Assembly (NCBI GenBank): GCA_016794325.1
Contig: JAEUKG010000425.1
Coordinates: 1 to 39,683, forward strand
Reading direction: 5' to 3'
Source: Myxococcales bacterium
Lineage (GTDB): Bacteria > Myxococcota_A > Polyangia > Polyangiales > Polyangiaceae
DNA length: 39,683 nucleotides
Shown: one piece after another, positions 8,866 to 20,329 of the stretch
Position numbering within the stretch: position 1 is the stretch's first letter
Layout: each line of letters opens with the position of its first letter
Notes under the pieces: generated by a model
Seen by the model: the letters and a program-made list of their open reading frames with translations, nothing else
The model's database searches: none
Told to the model about the DNA's origin: nothing
Position numbers and translations under genes: made by a program

Positions 8866-11007
8866 TCATTCGGCGAGCCACGCCTTCGCGCGGTCGAGCA
8901 TGGTGTCCTTGTCGGCGAGGACGTCGGCGTGGCTCTGCACGATGCGCTCGTCGGGCTCGATCCCGCGGCCCGACTGCCACGGGGCCGAGGTCACGGCCGC
9001 CCAGGTGGAGCCGATGCGGGTGTCGCCGCGCTGGATGTAGCCGTCGGAGAGCCCGCTGCCGAAGCGCGGCACGTGCTGGAGGCCGCCGAAGAGGCCCATC
9101 GTGCGCGCGGGCCCGAAGATGCGGACACCGGGCACGCCCTTGGCGTAGGTGGTCGCGAGGTCGCTCGCCGAGCCGTCGACGATGTTGAGCCAGGCGATCT
9201 TCGCGGGCCGGGCGACGCCGCGAGCGGGGATCCCGCTCCACGACGCGTTGGCGCCCCAGCAGACCGGCAGCGACGGGCGATCCGAGTCGCAGCCGGCGAG
9301 CTCGGCGAACACGCTCGCGGGGGGATCGATCGCGTCGTACGACCAGCGCCCGGACGTGAGGAGCCGGAACGAGCCGTCCTGGCGCACGCGCTCGGCCCAG
9401 ACCGCGAGCGAGTCGCCGCCGCCTCCGTCGCCGCGGCGCTTGTCGACGACCATCTTCGCGGGGGCGCGATCGAACGCGCGGTTCACGACGGTGGCGAGGT
9501 CGGGGCCAGGCGGCTCGCCGTTCGTGAGCACGTGGGCGACGCCGTCGGCGTCGACCGACTCGAACGCGGCCTCGTAGGCCTCGGGGTCGGCGCCGGCGGG
9601 GACCGTGACCGCGCGCTTGAAGCGGAGCGAGCACTGGGGCTGCGTCTGGAACGGGAGGGACAGGACGTTCTTGCGCAGCTCCGCGAGATCGATCGTGACG
9701 ATCTTGGCGTCCGCGCCGGCGCAGGAGGTGGCGCTCGCGCAGCGCCGGACCTCGAGGGTCCGCGCGAGCGCGGTCACGATCTCCTGGAAGTTGCTCGCTT
9801 GGAGCGGCCCGTCGACGTCGGGGTCCGACGAGAGGGGGGCGATGGGCGTCGCCCTCGCGAGCCACGCCGCCGGCTCCTCTCCGTCGATCCGCTCGACGAG
9901 ATCCCCGACCCGGACCGGCGAGGTCGGCGCGGCCTGGAAGACGGCGATGCCTCGACCTCCGCCGGTGAGATCGCGCTCGACGGCGCCGAAGCAGGCGAGG
10001 AGCTCGTTCCAGACCGACCGCGTGTAGGTCGCGACGTGCCAGGCGAGCCGGTGGTAGTGCGCGGGCCCCACCGCGCGGGTGTGCGCGCCGCGGGCCTCGG
10101 CGGCGCTGCGGTGGAACGGCTGCCAGAAGGCGCGGGCCGTGGTGGCGCTCTCGGCCGCGGCGCGGGCGACGGGCGAGAACCGCGTGGCGGCGTTCGCCGC
10201 GCCGGCGCGATCGCTCGTGAATCGCACGAGGTATTGCTCCTGGCGCTGGACGATCGCGCGCCGCTGCTCGAGCGACGGCAGGGGGCCCCACACGACGGCG
10301 CCGTCGACGCAGCTCCCCTCCGCGCAGGCTCCGTCGGCGCCGCACGCCGCGTCCTCGGTGGCGAGGGTGCACGCGCCGCGCGCGGGCTTGGCGCCCACGC
10401 GCCGGACCTCCACGGCGTCGACCCAGAAGCCGCTCGAGGGCAGCGGGCTCGCGTCGGCCTCGAGCACGATCGCGGCGGCTCGGGTGCGCGCGCCGACCGC
10501 GACGTCGATCGGCCCGGTGGAGTACTCGACCCACCCGTCGCTCGTGGCCCGGCCGGTCTCGATGGCGTCGACGCTGGCGTTCGGGAAGGACAGATCCCGG
10601 GGCTCGACCTCGCCCGGCGCGTAGACGACGCGCGCCGACGGGCGAGCGCCGTCGGCGCGCGCCCAGAGCCGCACCTCCACCCGCGCGTCCGCGAGCGGCG
10701 CGAAGGTCGCCGCGTCCCCGAGGAGGACCGCCTTGCCGGCGGCGACCCGGAGCGCGCCCGCGCCCTCCAAGGTCGCGGCGACGCGGAGCGAGTCCAGTGC
10801 GGCCGGCTCGAGCGTGGGCAACGCGCCCGCGCGGAGCGTCGCCAGCCGCAGCGGTGACCGGTCGGACGGCTCGAAGCCGGCGAAGAACGCGCCGTCGGGG
10901 CTCGGCCGCACGGCGCCGGTGGCGGGGTCGAAGTCGGCGCGAGCCGCGGGCGTGACGGCGGAGATCGCGAGGGCCGCGGCCGCGATGTGGAGGACACGGA
11001 GGCGCAT
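8866..11007 (-). CDS. Exported S41-family (C-terminal-processing type) peptidase
   Basis: A 713-residue protein. I chose the ATG at 11007 ([24 protein letters not shown], a good signal peptide); an in-frame TTG at 11025 adds six residues. An N-terminal beta domain (~25-200) is followed by an EGF-like or MYXO-CTERM-like cysteine cluster ([21 protein letters not shown], roughly 204-225), then a segment with PDZ-like character ([17 protein letters not shown]). The C-terminal third is S41-like: [16 protein letters not shown], then [19 protein letters not shown], the region of the nucleophilic serine, then [10 protein letters not shown]. In CtpA/Prc-type enzymes a lysine follows the GxxTxG-like turn; I see none here, so it is either a tricorn-like (S41B/C) variant or inactive. 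It is divergent from sucC. Confidence 0.75.
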   Translation of the reverse strand: MRLRVLHIAAAALAISAVTPAARADFDPATGAVRPSPDGAFFAGFEPSDRSPLRLATLRAGALPTLEPAALDSLRVAATLEGAGALRVAAGKAVLLGDAATFAPLADARVEVRLWARADGARPSARVVYAPGEVEPRDLSFPNASVDAIETGRATSDGWVEYSTGPIDVAVGARTRAAAIVLEADASPLPSSGFWVDAVEVRRVGAKPARGACTLATEDAACGADGACAEGSCVDGAVVWGPLPSLEQRRAIVQRQEQYLVRFTSDRAGAANAATRFSPVARAAAESATTARAFWQPFHRSAAEARGAHTRAVGPAHYHRLAWHVATYTRSVWNELLACFGAVERDLTGGGRGIAVFQAAPTSPVRVGDLVERIDGEEPAAWLARATPIAPLSSDPDVDGPLQASNFQEIVTALARTLEVRRCASATSCAGADAKIVTIDLAELRKNVLSLPFQTQPQCSLRFKRAVTVPAGADPEAYEAAFESVDADGVAHVLTNGEPPGPDLATVVNRAFDRAPAKMVVDKRRGDGGGGDSLAVWAERVRQDGSFRLLTSGRWSYDAIDPPASVFAELAGCDSDRPSLPVCWGANASWSGIPARGVARPAKIAWLNIVDGSASDLATTYAKGVPGVRIFGPARTMGLFGGLQHVPRFGSGLSDGYIQRGDTRIGSTWAAVTSAPWQSGRGIEPDERIVQSHADVLADKDTMLDRAKAWLAE

Positions 11008-11128
11008 GCGGCGGAGGAAGAGCAACCGCCGTGCCGCCCAGAAATGGCGGGAAATGGGCCTCCGCCCCGGGCGATCGTTCGCATGCTAACGATTCGGGGT
11101 GCCGCCGCTCACGGCCGCGAGACTGTGG

Positions 11129-11134
11129 TAGCCT
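11129..11134 (+). promoter_or_regulatory. TANNNT box before sucC
   Basis: TAGCCT, 11 bases before the sucC ATG, with no purine-rich ribosome site between them. It fits a -10 element giving a very short or absent leader. Confidence 0.35.
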
Positions 11135-11145
11135 CGCCGCCCCGC

Positions 11146-13250
<2,105 letters not shown>

Positions 13251-13265
13251 GTCCGGGGGCCGGCG

Positions 13266-15185
13266 TCAGGGAGGTGGCGTGGCCGCGGGCCGCGCCACCC
13301 ACATGACGTACGGCTCGACCTGCTCTTCGACGAGCGCGTCGACCCACCCGCCCTCGCCGGCGGGGAGCGCGTCGGGGGGGCCGAAGGCGAGGTGCCCGCG
13401 GCCGTCGCAGCCGTCGTAGACGAGCTCGGCCACGACGCCGGGACGCGCGAGCGCGGTCACCGATCGCGCGAGCTCGGGGTTGCGACGGCCCAGGTAGGCG
13501 AGGTTCGCCGACAGCGAATCGAGGTCGGGCCCGAGCGTGCGTCGCTGCGCGAGCTCGACCCGCATCGAGGGGTCGAGGTGGAGCTTCGTCCGCTCCGCGC
13601 AGGGGGCGGCGGGGGTCGGCTGGGGCCACGCGATCGCGACCGCGACGAGAAAGGTCGCGAGCCCGATCGACGCGAGCGCGAGCGCGGAGAGGCGCCGCGT
13701 CACGATCGGCTCGGGGGGGCGCGGGCGGGGAGCGCCGCGCGCCCGCGCCGCGAGGAGCGCAGGCACCAACGCGAGGAGCGCGATCGTCGTCGTCTGGACC
13801 TGGCACCCCTCGGTGATCCAGCCGGGCGTGAACGGCGTCGACAGGAGCACCCCACCGGTGCACGCGAGCGCGAGCGTGTAGTGTGCATGGTTCTTGCGGG
13901 CTCGGACGGCGTGCGCGAGCCCGACGAGGAACGAGAGCACGAACGCCCCGCCGAGGGCGCCCATCGCGATCGCGTTGGCGAGGCCGCGGAGGCCGATCAT
14001 CCCGACGACGTGGGCGAGGAGCGCGCGCGCGCCGCCCTTGTCGAGGATCGCGCGCACGACGGCGCCGTCCTCGAGCGCTTTGTCGTCGGGGTTCGTCCAC
14101 ACGAACGAGAAGAGCCCGTGGGGCCCGACGAAGAAATGGAGGAGCGCGCGGCCGGGCCCGGTGACGGCGAGGCTCGGCTGGGCCACCACGTCGGCCCACG
14201 CCTGCCGGAGGACGGCGCCCGGGCGCACCTCGGGGGGGAGGGCGTCGATCTCGGGGTGGCGGATCTTGATCTCGGTGAAGTCCTCCCCGTGCAGCATCCC
14301 ATAAAGGATAGGCGGGAAATCGCCGAAGAGCGCCCCGCCGGCGATGCGGCGGGTGAGGAGGGTGTTGAGGACGGCCGCGACGACGCCGGCGAGGACCGCG
14401 AGGCCGGCGGCGCGCGCCCGCGCCCCCTTCGGGAACGCCCACAGCGCCCACAGCACGATCATCGGCGGCACGAACATCGGGCCCGCGCGCGCGAGGAGGC
14501 CCATCGACAGGGCGAGGGTGGCGGCGCCGAGGGCGATCTCGGCCTCGCGCGGCCGCTCGTCCTTGGCCTCCGCGGCCCGCAGGAGGAGTCCGAAGGCGAG
14601 GATGCCCAGCGGGAAGCCGCCGTTCTCGGTGGCGATGAACCCCGCGTACCGCCGCTCCCAGAAGGCGGTGACGAGGAACACGACGAGGCCGGCGCGCTCG
14701 CCGTGGGCGCGGGTGGTCTCGTAGGTCGCGTACCCGACCGACGCCCCGCCGAGGAGGGTGAAGAGCCCGATCACGACGCGCGAGTCGCGGCCCAAGAAGC
14801 GCAGGAGCGCGCCGAACAGGGCAGGGTAGAGGGGGCGCTTCGACGAGCTCTCGAACTTGAGCCCGTGGACCAGGCGATGCGCGTCGGAGTAGTAGCCGGC
14901 GGCGTCGCTGTAGGGCGCGAAGCCGAGGAGCGCCGCGGTCCGCCCCTCGTGGCCCGTCGTCCAGAGGTGGGTGACGACGCCGGCCGCGAGGATGACACCG
15001 ACGGCGACCAGCGGCAGCGCGAGGTGCCTGCCCCGCAAACCGCGGAGCAGCCGCAGGACCAGCCAGGCGACGAACGGGAAGACGAGGCAGTCGTACCGTG
15101 GCACGAGGTGGGCGACGCCGAGCAGCGTCGCGTACGCGGCCGCGACCCCGATCGCGCCGATGGCGGCGCGCGACTCTCGCGTCAC
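13266..15185 (-). CDS. Polytopic membrane protein, possible GT39-like glycosyltransferase
   Basis: A 639-residue protein starting at GTG 15185, chosen because AGGAGG lies just upstream and the first membrane segment follows at once ([20 protein letters not shown]). By eye there are about ten to twelve hydrophobic segments, spread over the first ~480 residues. A soluble C-terminal domain follows a last membrane segment ([19 protein letters not shown], ~515) and holds two cysteines (PCAERTK and DGCDGRG). The loop after the first two helices has [17 protein letters not shown], reminiscent of the acidic first loop of C-type (GT39/GT83) glycosyltransferases, so a lipid-linked sugar transferase is possible. 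The family is not certain. It is divergent from ndk and convergent with sucD. Confidence 0.8.
   Translation of the reverse strand: MTRESRAAIGAIGVAAAYATLLGVAHLVPRYDCLVFPFVAWLVLRLLRGLRGRHLALPLVAVGVILAAGVVTHLWTTGHEGRTAALLGFAPYSDAAGYYSDAHRLVHGLKFESSSKRPLYPALFGALLRFLGRDSRVVIGLFTLLGGASVGYATYETTRAHGERAGLVVFLVTAFWERRYAGFIATENGGFPLGILAFGLLLRAAEAKDERPREAEIALGAATLALSMGLLARAGPMFVPPMIVLWALWAFPKGARARAAGLAVLAGVVAAVLNTLLTRRIAGGALFGDFPPILYGMLHGEDFTEIKIRHPEIDALPPEVRPGAVLRQAWADVVAQPSLAVTGPGRALLHFFVGPHGLFSFVWTNPDDKALEDGAVVRAILDKGGARALLAHVVGMIGLRGLANAIAMGALGGAFVLSFLVGLAHAVRARKNHAHYTLALACTGGVLLSTPFTPGWITEGCQVQTTTIALLALVPALLAARARGAPRPRPPEPIVTRRLSALALASIGLATFLVAVAIAWPQPTPAAPCAERTKLHLDPSMRVELAQRRTLGPDLDSLSANLAYLGRRNPELARSVTALARPGVVAELVYDGCDGRGHLAFGPPDALPAGEGGWVDALVEEQVEPYVMWVARPAATPPP
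14295..14312. repeat. Near-palindrome related to TATCCCTGAAGGGATA
   Basis: On the minus strand CTATCCTTTATGGGATGC, in the same codon phase as the 6500 copy (ATC-CTT-TAT-GGG-ATG). It is an island of A/T-rich codons in a G/C-ending gene. Confidence 0.3.
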
Positions 15186-15189
15186 GACG

Positions 15190-15195
15190 CCTCCT
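15190..15195 (-). promoter_or_regulatory. Ribosome binding site of the membrane protein gene
   Basis: AGGAGG on the minus strand, four bases before the GTG at 15185. It decides the start; the reading frame is open further upstream but has no such site. Confidence 0.6.
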
Positions 15196-15340
15196 CGCGG
15201 CTCCCGCGCATGGGGTGGACTGTAATTCGGCGGTCGCCCGCCGCGAACAACATTCGCCGGGGCGCGGCGCGAGCGAGCGGTCGAGGTCGCGGCGTCCTCC
15301 GGCGCCGGCGCGCGCGCGCCGCCAAGGTTCGTGCGGGGGC

Positions 15341-15369
15341 TTGCTTTTTCTCGCGGTTTGGACCATTTA
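15341..15369 (+). promoter_or_regulatory. Possible sigma-70 type promoter of ndk
   Basis: TTGCTT, a 17-base spacer, then CATTTA, in the only T-rich stretch of the 236-base divergent region. The -10 is weak. A GGAGG lies shortly before the ndk ATG, consistent with a leadered transcript. Confidence 0.3.
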
Positions 15370-15421
15370 CGCGGTCGCAGCCCCAACCCCCAACGCCCGC
15401 TCCGCCCCGGAGGGATCCCCC

Positions 15422-15850
15422 ATGGCCGTCGAACGAACGCTCTCCATCATCAAGCCGGACGCCGTCGAGAAGAAGAAGGTCGGCGCCATCCTCGCCATGC
15501 TCGAGGAGGCCGGCTTCTCCGTGCTCGCGCTCAAGCGCGTCAAGCTCTCCAAGGAAGTCGCCGAGGGGTTCTACGCCGTCCACAAGGCGCGCCCGTTCTT
15601 CGGCGAGCTGGTGCAGTTCATGACGCGTTCGCCGGTGGTCGTCGCCGTGCTCGAGCGCGACGACGCCGTCGCCAAGTACCGCGCCGTCATGGGCGCGACC
15701 GACCCCGCCAAGGCCGACGCGGGCACCATCCGCAAGGCGTTCGGCGCGAACGTCGGCGAGAACGCCGTCCACGGCTCCGACTCGCTCGACAACGCCAAGA
15801 TCGAGATCGCCTACTTCTTCCCGGCGAGCGAAGTCGCGCCCCAGGCGTGA
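15422..15850 (+). CDS. ndk: Nucleoside diphosphate kinase
   Basis: A 142-residue enzyme of normal length. It moves the gamma phosphate of ATP to nucleoside diphosphates through a phosphohistidine. It starts [18 protein letters not shown] with the family's KPDAV motif, and carries the active-site His117 in [16 protein letters not shown]. The nucleotide site residues [10 protein letters not shown] and [18 protein letters not shown] are present. GGAGG precedes the ATG. The stop overlaps the GTG of dapD (GTGA), so it heads a three-gene unit ndk-dapD-dapE. The link to lysine and diaminopimelate synthesis is not metabolic in an obvious way; co-transcription is inferred from the overlaps. Confidence 0.97.
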   Translation: MAVERTLSIIKPDAVEKKKVGAILAMLEEAGFSVLALKRVKLSKEVAEGFYAVHKARPFFGELVQFMTRSPVVVAVLERDDAVAKYRAVMGATDPAKADAGTIRKAFGANVGENAVHGSDSLDNAKIEIAYFFPASEVAPQA

Positions 15851-16680
15851 CCGAGGCACGACCCGTGGACGATCGAGCTCTCGTCGAGGCGGCGTTCGGC
15901 GACCGCGCGTTGCTCTCTGGCGCGGCCCACGCGTCCGCCGTCGAGCGCGTGGTCGCCGCGCTCGACCGCGGGGAGCTCCGGGTGGCGGAGAAATCCGCCT
16001 CCGGCGAGTGGATCACGCACGCGTGGATCAAGCAGGCGATCCTGCTGTTCTTCGCGCTGCGCAAGTCGGAGGTCATCGAGGCGGGGGGCCTCGAGTTCTT
16101 CGACAAGATCCCGCCCAAGCGCGGCCTCGAGAAGTCGGGGGTCCGCGTTGTGCCGCCGGGCGTCGTGCGCTACGGCGCCTTCGTCGAGCCGGGGGCGATC
16201 GTGATGCCCGGGTACGTCAACATCGGCGCGCGCGTGGGCGCGGGCACGATGGTCGACACGTGGGCCACCGTCGGGTCGTGCGCGCAGATCGGCAAGGACT
16301 GTCACCTGTCGGGGGGCGTCGGCATCGGGGGCGTGCTGGAGCCCCCGGGCGCGCGCCCCGTGATCGTCGAGGACGGCGTCTTCGTCGGCTCCCGCGCGAT
16401 CGTCGTCGAGGGGACGGTCGTGGGCGAGGAGGCGGTGCTGGGGGCGGGGGTCGTCCTCACCGCGTCCACGTCCATCCTCGACGTCACCGGCGCCGAGGTC
16501 GTGGAGCACCGCGGCTTCGTTCCGCCGCGGAGCGTCGTCATCCCCGGCACGCGCCCGAAGCGCTTCCCCGCGGGCGAGTTCGGCGTCCCCTGCGCTCTGA
16601 TCATCGGGCAGCGGACGGCGAGCACCGACAAGAAGGTGAGCCTCAACGCGGCCCTGCGCGACTACGGGGTGAGCGTATGA
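15847..16680 (+). CDS. dapD: Tetrahydrodipicolinate N-succinyltransferase
   Basis: A 277-residue enzyme that succinylates tetrahydrodipicolinate with succinyl-CoA in the pathway to meso-diaminopimelate and lysine. An N-terminal helical part (ending [18 protein letters not shown]) precedes a left-handed beta-helix of hexapeptide repeats ([22 protein letters not shown] and onward). [12 protein letters not shown] and the downstream TASTSILDV are typical. Length is close to the usual ~274. I chose the GTG at 15847 because it overlaps the ndk stop; a second GTG at 15865 would shorten it by six residues. It overlaps dapE by ATGA, so steps four and six of the succinylase pathway are made together. 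Confidence 0.95.
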   Translation: MTEARPVDDRALVEAAFGDRALLSGAAHASAVERVVAALDRGELRVAEKSASGEWITHAWIKQAILLFFALRKSEVIEAGGLEFFDKIPPKRGLEKSGVRVVPPGVVRYGAFVEPGAIVMPGYVNIGARVGAGTMVDTWATVGSCAQIGKDCHLSGGVGIGGVLEPPGARPVIVEDGVFVGSRAIVVEGTVVGEEAVLGAGVVLTASTSILDVTGAEVVEHRGFVPPRSVVIPGTRPKRFPAGEFGVPCALIIGQRTASTDKKVSLNAALRDYGVSV

Positions 16681-17810
16681 AGGTGGAGACGACGCAGGCG
16701 TTCCGCTCTCCGCTCGCGGTCTCGCTCGACGAGACCCTGCTCTGGCTCTGCGAGATGGAGTCGCCCATCGGCGAGGAGGAGGCGATCTGCACCGCCGTCG
16801 CCGACCGGCTGAGCCGCCGGGCGCTCGCCGCCCCGGTGCGCCGCTACGGCAACTCGATCGTCGTCCCGGTGGTGCGCTCGTGGGAGGAGCGCCCCCACGT
16901 CGCCCTCGTCGGCCACCTCGACACGGTGCGCACCGAGAACGGCCCGGCCCGCATCGAGGGCTCGCGGCTCTACGGCGCCGGCGCGAGCGACATGAAGAGC
17001 GGGCTCGCGGTGATGATCGTCCTCGCCGAGACGGTGAGCGACGCGATCGGCTGCGACCTCACCCTCGTGTTCTACGCGCGCGAAGAGGGCCCCTTCGCCG
17101 AAAACGAGCTCGGCCCCGTCCTCGACCAGGACCCCGACCTGCGTCACGTCGACATGGCGCTGTGTCTCGAGCCGTCCGACAACAAGCTCCACCTCGGCTG
17201 CATGGGCTCGCTCCACGCGACGGTGCGGTTCGACGGCCGGACCTCGCACAGCGCGCGCCCCTGGGAGGGCGACAACGCGGTGTACAAGGCGGCGTCGCTC
17301 CTCGCCGACGTCGGCGCGCTCGCGCCGCGCGAGGTGAAGATCGACGGGCTCACCTACCGCGCGACCACGTCGGTGACCCAGGCCCGCGACGGCGGTCGCG
17401 GCCGCAACGTCGTGCCCGACGTCTTCACGGTGAACCTCAACCACCGCTTCACCCCCGACACGACGGTCGCCCAAGCGAAGGCCCACGTGGAGGCGCTGGT
17501 GGCCGGCCGCGGCGCCATCACGTTCATCGACGAGAGCCCGGCGGCGATGCCGCACCGCGATCACCCCATCGTCACCAAGCTGTCGGAGTCCGGCGTGCGC
17601 GCGGTCGAGCCGAAGCAAGCGTGGACCGACGTCGCCCGCTTCGCCGCCCTCGACATCGCGGCCGCCAACTTCGGCCCGGGCGAAAACGCTCAGGCTCACC
17701 AGAAGAACGAGTCGACCGAGCTCGCCCTCGTGCACCAGGGCTACGCCATCCTCCAGAGGTGGCTCATGAGCCTCGAGCCCGGCGACAAAGCGCCCAAAAA
17801 GCAGCGCTGA
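16677..17810 (+). CDS. dapE: Succinyl-diaminopimelate desuccinylase, M20 metallopeptidase family
   Basis: A 377-residue zinc hydrolase that removes succinate from N-succinyl-LL-diaminopimelate. Metal-site motifs appear in order: GHLDTV (His, then catalytic Asp), GAGASDMKSG (bridging Asp), YAREEGP (catalytic Glu and metal Glu), CLEPSD (metal Glu) and AQAHQKNE (metal His). The dimerisation domain contains GCMGSLHATVRFDGRTSHSA. The sequence resembles the actinobacterial-type DapE rather than the enterobacterial one. The ATG overlaps the dapD stop, which gives strong context for the DapE assignment over other M20 amidohydrolases. Confidence 0.93.
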   Translation: MKVETTQAFRSPLAVSLDETLLWLCEMESPIGEEEAICTAVADRLSRRALAAPVRRYGNSIVVPVVRSWEERPHVALVGHLDTVRTENGPARIEGSRLYGAGASDMKSGLAVMIVLAETVSDAIGCDLTLVFYAREEGPFAENELGPVLDQDPDLRHVDMALCLEPSDNKLHLGCMGSLHATVRFDGRTSHSARPWEGDNAVYKAASLLADVGALAPREVKIDGLTYRATTSVTQARDGGRGRNVVPDVFTVNLNHRFTPDTTVAQAKAHVEALVAGRGAITFIDESPAAMPHRDHPIVTKLSESGVRAVEPKQAWTDVARFAALDIAAANFGPGENAQAHQKNESTELALVHQGYAILQRWLMSLEPGDKAPKKQR

Positions 17811-17829
17811 CAAGCTCGACCGCTTCGCA

Positions 17830-17835
17830 TAGAGT
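17830..17835 (+). promoter_or_regulatory. TANNNT box before the SH3 lipoprotein gene
   Basis: TAGAGT, nine bases before the ATG at 17845, with no purine-rich ribosome site between (only CGCGTCACC). It is a candidate -10 of a leaderless or nearly leaderless message. Confidence 0.4.
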
Positions 17836-17844
17836 CGCGTCACC

Positions 17845-18849
17845 ATGTCGCGCGCCCGCCAAAGGATCGTCTCCGCTCACGTCTTGCTCTTGGTGCTCGT
17901 CGCCGGCTGCGGCGTCCTCGACAAGATGAAGGGCGGCAAGGGCAAGGACGCTGGCGGCGCCGACGACGCGGGCACCGTCGCGACGGCGGTCGAGGACTCC
18001 GGCGGGGCCACGGCCGACACCGACTCCGGCGGAGCGACGGCCGACACCGACTCCGGCGGGGCCTCGTCGTCGAGCTCGTCGGGCGGCACGACCGAGCCCG
18101 AGGCCGCGAACGAGAACGACGTCGCGCGTTTCCCCGACGAGACGAAGGTCGACAACACCCAGGCGACGATCCTCGTCCCGTCGGCGAACATCCGCACCGC
18201 GCCGCTGTCGGGGGCCATCGTCGCGAGCCTCAAGAAGGGCACCGCGGTCACGCAGATCGCGCAGCGCGACAAGAACTTCCTCGTCGTCTTCCCCGATCCG
18301 AAGGACGCCTCGCGCAAGCTCGAGGGGTGGGTGGTGCAGGACGCGTTCAAGGAGCCGGTGAACCCCGACGCCGGCGCCACCATCGTGACGCTGAACTGCC
18401 CCGCGGGGCAGCAGCTCCTCCTCTCCGACGTCGCGTTCTGCGGCGTCGTCTGCAAGACGCAGAAGGAGTGCCCGGCGAACCAGGACTGCAAGGGCACCGC
18501 CCAGCTGATCGCCAAGGGCAAGCCGTCGCAGACGGTGTCGACCTGCGTCGCGGTGCACGTGTCGAAGCCCGACGCCGGCGCGCCCCCGGCGGTCGTCGAC
18601 GCGGGCGCCCCGAAGGTGGACGCGGGTGCTCCGAAGGTCGACGCCGGCGCCCCCGCCGCGGGCGGCATCGAGGTCCCCCCCGGCCCCGGCAACGCGTGCC
18701 CGGTGCCCTACGTCTTCGCGCCCAAGACCGGCAAGTGCCACAAGCCGTGCGTGGCGGGCGTGAACCCGGCCGCGGTCTGCGGCGCCGCGCGCTGCACCAC
18801 CAAGTGCGGCACCGCCGTCCCCATCTGCTCGCTCACGCCCTGCAACTGA
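17845..18849 (+). CDS. SH3-domain lipoprotein with low-complexity repeats
   Basis: A 334-residue protein with lipoprotein signal MSRARQRIVSAHVLLLVLVAGC (Cys22). An acidic, Ser/Gly-rich region follows, with two near-identical copies of SGGATADTD (~50-75). A bacterial SH3-type domain lies at ~110-170 (ATILVPSANIRTAPLSGAIV and ...GWVVQDAF), of the kind that binds peptidoglycan peptides. Next come a six-cysteine segment (LNCPAG to STCVAVH), a repeat of VDAGAPK (~245-265) and a second cysteine-rich tail ending LTPCN, probably disulphide-bonded. I infer a surface- or wall-bound protein in the periplasm; its role is unknown. It ends four bases before the radA GTG, so the two are likely co-transcribed. 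Confidence 0.85.
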   Translation: MSRARQRIVSAHVLLLVLVAGCGVLDKMKGGKGKDAGGADDAGTVATAVEDSGGATADTDSGGATADTDSGGASSSSSSGGTTEPEAANENDVARFPDETKVDNTQATILVPSANIRTAPLSGAIVASLKKGTAVTQIAQRDKNFLVVFPDPKDASRKLEGWVVQDAFKEPVNPDAGATIVTLNCPAGQQLLLSDVAFCGVVCKTQKECPANQDCKGTAQLIAKGKPSQTVSTCVAVHVSKPDAGAPPAVVDAGAPKVDAGAPKVDAGAPAAGGIEVPPGPGNACPVPYVFAPKTGKCHKPCVAGVNPAAVCGAARCTTKCGTAVPICSLTPCN

Positions 18850-18853
18850 GCGA

Positions 18854-20179
18854 GTGGCCAAGGACACGACACGCTTCGTCTGCCAGAGCTGCGGCGCGGT
18901 CTACCCGCGCTGGCTCGGGCGCTGCACCACCTGCAACGCATGGAACTCGCTCGTCGAGGAGGCCGCCCCGCGGGCCTCGGCCGGCAAGGGGCGCCCTCCC
19001 GCGAAGGCGGGCGCCGCCAAGCCCATCGGCGAGATCCCCGCCGACGACGTCGTCGCGCGGCACCAGACGGGCATCGCCGAGCTCGACCGCGTCCTCGGCG
19101 GCGGCGCCGTCATGGGCAGCGTCACCCTCCTCGGGGGTGATCCCGGCGTCGGCAAGTCGACCCTCCTCATGCAGGCGCTCTCGGGCCTCGCGCGCAAGGG
19201 CAAGCGTTGCCTGTACGTCTCGGGCGAGGAGAGCGCGGGGCAGACGGCGGCGCGCGCCAAGCGCATCGGCGCGCCGGAGGATCACCTCTACGTGCTCGCC
19301 GAGAGCGACCTCGGCGTCACCCTCGACGTGATGCGCGAGCTCGAGCCCGTCGCCGTCGTGATCGACAGCGTCCAGACGGTGCGCGCCCCCGAGCTCGAGA
19401 GCGCGGCGGGCACGGTGAGCCAGCTCCGGGAGGTCGCGGCGCGGCTCGTCGACAAGAGCAAGCGTGACGGGGTGACGACGTTCCTCGTCGGCCACGTCAC
19501 CAAAGACGGCTCGCTCGCGGGGCCGAAGGTGCTCGAGCACGTCGTCGACACCGTGCTCGCGTTCGAGGGCGAGCGCGGGCAGGCGTTCCGCACCCTCCGC
19601 GCGCAGAAGAACCGCTTCGGCAGCGCCACCGAAGTGGGGGTCTTCGAGATGACCCAAGGCGGCATGCGCGAGGTGCCGAACCCGAGCGCGCTCTTCCTCG
19701 CCGAGCGCCCTCGCGGCGCGTCCGGGAGCGTCGTGTGCGCGACCAGCGAGGGCTCGCGCCCCATGCTGGTCGAGGTGCAGGCGCTCGTCTCGCGCACCGG
19801 CGGCGGGGCGGGCCGGCGCACCGCGACCGGGACCGACGCCGCCAGGCTGGCGATGATCCTCGCGGTGCTCGAGCGCAAGTGCGGCCTCGAGCTCGCGGCG
19901 TCCGACGTGTTCGTCAACGTGGCGGGCGGCCTCCGCGTCGACGAGCCCGCGGTCGATCTCGCCGTCGCCCTCGCGGTCGCGTCGAGCGCGCGCGATCGCC
20001 CGCTCGATCCGAGCCTCGTCGCGTTCGGCGAGATCGGGCTCGCGGGTGAGGTCCGCAGCGTGGCGCGCGCCGAGGCCCGCGCCGCCGAGGCCCGCGCCAT
20101 GGGCTTCACCACGCTCATCGCACCCGACACCACACGCACCGTCGCCGAGGCGCTGCGCCGCACTGACTTGATCCGATGA
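18854..20179 (+). CDS. radA: DNA repair protein RadA (Sms)
   Basis: A 441-residue RecA-like ATPase that promotes branch migration during recombinational repair. The N-terminus carries the C4 zinc finger CQSC...CTTC (residues 9-29). The Walker A motif GGDPGVGKSTLL is at ~96-107, followed by Walker B-type VVIDSVQTV. The RadA-specific KNRFG motif is present (AQKNRFGSATE). A Lon-protease-like C-terminal domain (DVFVNVAGGLRVDEPAVDLAVALA) lacks the Lon catalytic serine, as in all RadA. Length is normal. It starts with GTG four bases after the SH3 lipoprotein stop, an unexpected partner, so co-transcription may simply reflect compact packing. Confidence 0.96.
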   Translation: MAKDTTRFVCQSCGAVYPRWLGRCTTCNAWNSLVEEAAPRASAGKGRPPAKAGAAKPIGEIPADDVVARHQTGIAELDRVLGGGAVMGSVTLLGGDPGVGKSTLLMQALSGLARKGKRCLYVSGEESAGQTAARAKRIGAPEDHLYVLAESDLGVTLDVMRELEPVAVVIDSVQTVRAPELESAAGTVSQLREVAARLVDKSKRDGVTTFLVGHVTKDGSLAGPKVLEHVVDTVLAFEGERGQAFRTLRAQKNRFGSATEVGVFEMTQGGMREVPNPSALFLAERPRGASGSVVCATSEGSRPMLVEVQALVSRTGGGAGRRTATGTDAARLAMILAVLERKCGLELAASDVFVNVAGGLRVDEPAVDLAVALAVASSARDRPLDPSLVAFGEIGLAGEVRSVARAEARAAEARAMGFTTLIAPDTTRTVAEALRRTDLIR

Positions 20180-20198
20180 CGATCGCCGCGAGCGCCTC

Positions 20199-20232
20199 GT
20201 GCGGCGACGTAGGCGTGCGGCGGCGATGTAGG
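20199..20232. repeat. Short tandem direct repeat after radA
   Basis: Two copies of GTGCGGCG(GCG)AYGTAGG, 16 bases apart, lie in the gap between radA and the HEAT-repeat gene. They may be a relic duplication; TAGGGT at the end of the second copy resembles the TANNNT boxes elsewhere in the window. Confidence 0.35.
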
Positions 20233-20278
20233 GTGTGCTCCTCCTCGAGCCACGTCGCGCGAAGGCATGGATGAGCCC

Positions 20279-20306
20279 TTGTCCATGCGCGACCTTCGGG
20301 TAGAAT
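20279..20306 (+). promoter_or_regulatory. Sigma-70 type promoter of the HEAT-repeat gene
   Basis: TTGTCC, a 16-base spacer, then TAGAAT. The predicted transcription start is about 17 bases before the GTG at 20330, leaving just enough leader for the GGGAGG ribosome site. Confidence 0.5.
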
Positions 20307-20317
20307 CTCCGTGTCGC

Positions 20318-20323
20318 GGGAGG
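20318..20323 (+). promoter_or_regulatory. Ribosome binding site of the HEAT-repeat gene
   Basis: GGGAGG, six bases before GTG 20330. It favours this start over the in-frame ATGs at 20267 and 20285, which lie upstream of or inside the promoter. Confidence 0.6.
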
Positions 20324-20329
20324 CTCACC

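Noticed and set aside
13876-13893. An eighth copy of the dispersed palindrome
   Set aside because: Only one half (GTGCAT, or ATGCAC on the other strand) is present; the second arm does not match.
15101-15116. Sigma-54 promoter TGGCACGAGGTGGGCG
   Set aside because: The spacing fits, but it lies inside a coding region, on the strand opposite to that gene, and the -12 half is poor.
18000-18660. SGGATADTD and VDAGAPK repeats as mobile or regulatory DNA
   Set aside because: They are in-frame low-complexity linkers of a lipoprotein, common in such tethers.
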